From: Planctomycetaceae bacterium
GTDB taxonomy: Bacteria > Planctomycetota > Phycisphaerae > SM23-33
Assembly (NCBI GenBank): GCA_021371965.1
Contig: JAJFVE010000147.1
Span: 1-18,020 of the forward strand
Reading direction: 5' to 3'
DNA length: 18,020 nt
The position numbers and the translations under genes were made by a program. Positions 15,122 to 18,020 of the stretch are shown here, piece by piece (the first letter of the stretch is position 1; every line of letters begins with the position of its first letter). The notes beneath the pieces were generated by a model. That model was not told where the DNA came from. It saw only the letters and a program-made list of their open reading frames with translations, and searched no databases.

Positions 15122-16327
15122 ATGGTCGCCTTGAGAACCATCGCGTGGATCGCCGCGGCTTGCTGCCTCGCGGCTGGAATGGCCATCGCCCAGCAGGATC
15201 AGCCGCAGGAGCAGGCCCCGCCGCCGCGCACGCTGAAGGTCGGGCCCGGCGAAAAGTATGCCAAGCCCTCTGCCGCCATCGCCGCAGCTAATAAGGGCGA
15301 CACCGTCGAGATTGCCCCAGGAACATACCAGAACGACTGGTGCTCCGTCCGCCGCGACCGGCTGACGCTGCGCGGCCTGGTAGACGCCGAAGGTCGCAAG
15401 CCGCTGCTCAAGAGCTCCGGCAGCATCAATAACGGCAAGGCCATCTGGGTCGTCAGCGGCCACAACGTGACGGTCGAGAACATCGACTTCGCCGGCGCCC
15501 GCGTGAAGGATCACAACGGGGCGGGCATCCGCGCCGAAGGGCGCAACCTCACCGTGCGCGGCTGCAAGTTCAGCGACTGCGAGAACGGCATCCTCGGCGG
15601 CGGCAGCGACCCGCGCAGCGAGATGCTCATCGAGCACTGCGAGTTTGCCGGCTGTGGGCTGCGCGGGCAGTCGCACAATCTTTATATATCCGCCATCGGC
15701 AAGCTGACGTTCCGCTACAACTACACGCACCGCGCCAAGGAGGGGCACCTGCTCAAGTCGCGGGCGCGAGAAAACCACATCCTCTATAACCGCATCGCCG
15801 AGGAGGAGACCGGCTCGGGCAGCTATGAGATCAACCTGCCCAACGGCGGCAAGGCTGTAATCATGGGCAACGTGATTCACCAGGGGCCCAAGTCGCAGAA
15901 CTCCAGCATGCTCGCCTACGGCGAGGAGGGCATGAAGTACCAGGCCAATTCCGTATACGTAATAAACAACACGTTTATCAACGAGCTGGGCAAGGGCATC
16001 TTCGTGAACATTCGATCCCGCAGTGTCGAGCCGCCGGTGCTGATCGCCAACAACATCTTCGTCGGCCGCGGCGAACTGTGCAGTTATCCCAAAGCCGAAC
16101 TGAAATCCAACGTCACCGATGACCCCCAGTTCGTCGATCGCGCCACGTGGAACCTGCACGTCAAGGCCGACTCGCCCTGCGTCAACAACGGCGCTCAACT
16201 GCCAGCCGCCGACGGCGTGAGCTTCGTCCCAGCGTTCCAGTACGTTCACCCCTGCTCGATGGCCAAACGCACTGACGACGGCAAGACCGTCGGCGCGTAC
16301 GAAGTGGCACGGACGTCTCGCCCGTGA
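15122..16327 (+). CDS. Secreted right-handed parallel beta-helix protein
   Basis: 401-residue exported protein. Residues 1-23 are a Sec signal peptide (IAWIAAACCLAAGMAIA, cleaved before QQDQ), followed by a short Gln/Pro linker. The start of the helix, LKVGPGEKYAKPSAAIAAAN and DTVEIAPGTY, is typical of beta-helix polysaccharide-active proteins. Successive coils are visible as NVTVENIDFAG, NLTVRGCKFSDCENGI, EMLIEHCEFAGC, KLTFRYNYTHR, NHILYNRIAEE, AVIMGNVIHQG and SVYVINNTFIN. It may be a lyase or a glycan-binding protein; no catalytic set could be assigned. GAGGAG lies five bases before the ATG. The final residues (VARTSRP) and the TGA stop are encoded by a REP-like palindrome, so the original C-terminus may have been replaced. 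It is followed by the second beta-helix gene on the same strand. Confidence 0.85.
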   Translation: MVALRTIAWIAAACCLAAGMAIAQQDQPQEQAPPPRTLKVGPGEKYAKPSAAIAAANKGDTVEIAPGTYQNDWCSVRRDRLTLRGLVDAEGRKPLLKSSGSINNGKAIWVVSGHNVTVENIDFAGARVKDHNGAGIRAEGRNLTVRGCKFSDCENGILGGGSDPRSEMLIEHCEFAGCGLRGQSHNLYISAIGKLTFRYNYTHRAKEGHLLKSRARENHILYNRIAEEETGSGSYEINLPNGGKAVIMGNVIHQGPKSQNSSMLAYGEEGMKYQANSVYVINNTFINELGKGIFVNIRSRSVEPPVLIANNIFVGRGELCSYPKAELKSNVTDDPQFVDRATWNLHVKADSPCVNNGAQLPAADGVSFVPAFQYVHPCSMAKRTDDGKTVGAYEVARTSRP

Positions 16328-16441
16328 GTCGCACGGCCGTCCCGGCCATGCAAGAAACAAGAGCATGGCCGAGACGGCCATGCCACACCCGGAGCATGGG
16401 CGAGACGCCCATGCTACTCACGGGCAAGATGCCCGTGCTAC
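16304..16441. repeat. REP-like cluster 3, five palindromes
   Basis: Copy j: GTGG then CACGGACG-TCT-CGCCCGTG (16308-16326, one mismatch), containing the upstream stop codon. Copy f: CACGGCCG-TCC-CGGCCATG (16332-16350, one mismatch). Copy g: CATGGCCG-AGA-CGGCCATG (16364-16382). Copy h: CATGGGCG-AGA-CGCCCATG (16395-16413), flanked by GGAG and CTAC. Copy i: CACGGGCA-AGA-TGCCCGTG (16419-16437), followed by CTAC. Together they fill the space between the two beta-helix genes almost completely. Confidence 0.75.
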
Positions 16442-16457
16442 GGGTGCGACTTCAGCG

Positions 16458-16463
16458 CATAAT
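16458..16463 (+). promoter_or_regulatory. -10-like box before second beta-helix gene
   Basis: CATAAT lies six bases before the ATG at 16470, with no clear Shine-Dalgarno sequence. The -35 position would fall in the last REP-like copy (GTGCTA at 17 bases), so the repeat may shape this promoter. Confidence 0.4.
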
Positions 16464-16469
16464 AGCGGG

Positions 16470-18020
16470 ATGATCTGTTCCAACCTGACGATGATTTCTC
16501 TAATTATGGCGACGACAATGACCGCCGCCGCGATTGCGGAGGAACCTCCCACGGCTGACATCTACCTTTCCCCGGACGGGCGCGACACGTGGAGCGGCAC
16601 GCTGCCCCAGCGCAATTCCGATTTCACCGACGGGCCTCTGGCGACGCTGCAAGCCGCCCGTGACGCTGTGCGAAAGATTCGCGCCGCCCAGCCGGCGCGC
16701 AAGACCCCCGTCATCGTCATGCTCCGCCAGGGACGCCACGAACTCGATGCAACGCTGGAGCTGGACCGCCCTGACAGCGGCACCGCCGACTCGCCCACGA
16801 TCTATTGCCCCTGGCCGCAGGAGAAAGTCCAGATCAGCGGCGGCCGCGTCATCGACGGCTGGACCATCGACGCCCGCGGGTGGTGGCAGGTGCGCCTGCC
16901 GGAAGTCGACCAGGGCAAGTGGGCGTTCATGCAACTGTTCGTCGACGGCCAGCGGCGATTCCGCCCGCGCCTGCCGGGCAAGGGCTTCTATCTCATCGCC
17001 CGCACGCTGAAGGAAACTCCCGCGGCCGGCGGCAAGGGTTACGACCGCTTCGGTTTCAAGGACGGCCAGATCAAAGCCGACTGGGCCAATCGCGGCGACA
17101 TTGAGGTGATCGTCTTCCACTCGTGGACGACCTCGCGCCTGCACATCGCCGCCGTCGAGGGAAGCGCCGTGACCTTCACCGGCCCCACCGCCATCCAGGA
17201 ATGGTGGATGTCGCTCGAGGCCGGCCGGCGATACCTCGTCGAGAACGTCAAGGAAGCCCTGGGCGAAAAAGGCCAGTGGTACCTCGACCGCCCCAGCGGC
17301 GTGCTGACGTACGTGCCGATGGAGGGCGAAACGCCGCAGCGGACCTACGTGATCGCCCCCCGCCTGACGCAGCTCATGCGCCTCGACGGCGTCGAGCACG
17401 TGCAATTCGCCGGCCTGACGTTCGAGCACGCCGACTGGTCGCTCGAGCCTCGCGGCCGCAGCGTCGTGCAGGCGGAGGTGCCCTACCCCGCGGCCGTCGC
17501 GGCCGAGGGCATTCGCCACTGCCTGTTCAATCGCTGCGTGTTCCAGCACGTGGGCGAGTATGCCATCGAGCTTGGCCTGGGCTGCAAGAACAACCGCATC
17601 GTCGACTGCGAGGTGCTCGACACCGGCGCCGGGGCGATCAAGATCGGCTCGTACGGCGACGCCGACACGCTCCACGGCACCAAGGCGCAGCTCAGCGACG
17701 AGACGGTGGCCTCGCACAACGTCGTGAGCAACTGCCTGCTAGCCCAGGGCGGGCGCGTGCATCCGGGAGCGGTGGGCCTGTGGGTCGGCCACGCCCATCA
17801 CAACACGCTGGAGCACAACGAAATTTACGACCACTACTACAGCGGCGTGAACCTGGGCTGGTCGGGCACGTACGGGCCACACTTCGGGCATCACAACGAT
17901 TTCGCATTCAACCTCGTACACAAGATCGGGCAGAACCTGCTCAACGACATGGGCGGGGTGTACACGCGGGGCATTTCGCCGGGCACGACGATCCGCAACA
18001 ATGTCATCCGCGACGTGATG
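16470..18020 (+). CDS. Secreted beta-helix glycosidase, GH141-like, 3' partial
   Basis: 517 residues are visible and the gene runs off the window with no stop. A signal peptide covers about residues 1-23 (TMTAAAIA, then EEPP). The mature start has the words IYLSPDGRDTWSG and DGPLATLQAARDAVRKI, typical of large beta-helix glycosidases such as GH141 (fucosidase/xylanase). A mixed beta domain follows (ISGGRVIDGW, MQLFVDGQRRFRPRLP). From about residue 300 the parallel beta-helix coils begin: HVQFAGLTFEHADW, CLFNRCVFQHVGEYAIEL, NRIVDCEVLDTGAGAIKIG, NVVSNCLLAQGG, NTLEHNEIYDHYYSGV. Near the end, NDMGGVYTRGISPGT is a pattern I associate with GH141-like proteins. The family call is from motifs only. 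Start choice is uncertain (ATG at 16470, 16491 or 16506). Minus-strand frames across it are shadows. Confidence 0.82.
   Translation, partial: MICSNLTMISLIMATTMTAAAIAEEPPTADIYLSPDGRDTWSGTLPQRNSDFTDGPLATLQAARDAVRKIRAAQPARKTPVIVMLRQGRHELDATLELDRPDSGTADSPTIYCPWPQEKVQISGGRVIDGWTIDARGWWQVRLPEVDQGKWAFMQLFVDGQRRFRPRLPGKGFYLIARTLKETPAAGGKGYDRFGFKDGQIKADWANRGDIEVIVFHSWTTSRLHIAAVEGSAVTFTGPTAIQEWWMSLEAGRRYLVENVKEALGEKGQWYLDRPSGVLTYVPMEGETPQRTYVIAPRLTQLMRLDGVEHVQFAGLTFEHADWSLEPRGRSVVQAEVPYPAAVAAEGIRHCLFNRCVFQHVGEYAIELGLGCKNNRIVDCEVLDTGAGAIKIGSYGDADTLHGTKAQLSDETVASHNVVSNCLLAQGGRVHPGAVGLWVGHAHHNTLEHNEIYDHYYSGVNLGWSGTYGPHFGHHNDFAFNLVHKIGQNLLNDMGGVYTRGISPGTTIRNNVIRDVM

Noticed and set aside
15080..16381. Minus-strand 433-codon frame over the first beta-helix gene
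   Set aside because: The plus strand has a signal peptide, ribosome site and beta-helix repeats; the minus frame has none.
14978..16441. CRISPR array
   Set aside because: The repeats are short palindromes of about 19 bases in mixed orientation with irregular spacing and no unique spacers of constant length.
16500..17717. Minus-strand 405-codon frame over the second beta-helix gene
   Set aside because: Antisense to a coherent GH141-like protein open to the window edge.

Overview
The window is GC-rich bacterial chromosome, roughly two thirds GC by eye, with dense genes on both strands. It carries a bacterial type A RNase P RNA and housekeeping genes (ispD, pyk) beside secreted glycan-active proteins. 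Low-complexity linkers rich in ATQPA and ASQPA words occur in the GH5 protein and in the efflux adaptor. Together with the large secreted beta-helix proteins, this suggests a planctomycete, perhaps of the Phycisphaerae. That placement is inference from style; no taxonomic marker was compared.

Layout. Positions 235-1494 encode a secreted GH5-type glycoside hydrolase. It converges on a minus-strand RND efflux operon (adaptor 5862-4633, pump 4636-1544, start and stop overlapping). That operon has a perfect 14-bp TetR-type palindrome upstream, but no TetR gene is visible. From 5970 to 7015 lie a dispersed-repeat remnant, a broken gene fragment, a candidate small RNA of about 85 nt with its own promoter and terminator, and a small membrane protein. 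Next come a degenerate receiver-domain protein (7414-7016) and rnpB (8093-7636), both on the minus strand. A secreted HEAT-repeat protein (8303-9820) follows on the plus strand. A histidine kinase and response regulator pair (11689-9864, minus) is divergent from ispD (11840-12514). After a 380-base intergenic stretch with two stem-loops come a YfcE-type phosphodiesterase (12896-13402) and pyruvate kinase (14928-13507, minus). The right end holds two secreted right-handed beta-helix proteins (15122-16327, and 16470 to the edge). The second resembles GH141 and is cut by the window end.

The most striking signal is a family of short palindromes, consensus CAYGGSCR-NNN-YGSCCRTG. Eleven copies lie between 8112 and 16441, most flanked by GTAG, GTGG or GGAG. 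The arms change in a compensated way. Two copies supply the stop codons of neighbouring genes, and one lies over the rnpB promoter. They look like REP elements of the kind moved by RAYT transposases, though no RAYT gene is in the window.

A second pattern is that ispD, the phosphodiesterase, pyk and the last beta-helix gene each have a -10-like hexamer only 6-7 bases before the start codon. This suggests leaderless transcripts. Other genes (GH5, efflux adaptor, receiver, kinase, first beta-helix) have clear Shine-Dalgarno sequences.

Functionally, the window mixes polysaccharide degradation (GH5 and beta-helix proteins, all exported), envelope efflux, signalling and housekeeping. No complete utilisation locus, TolC-type channel, tRNA, CRISPR array or intact mobile element was seen.
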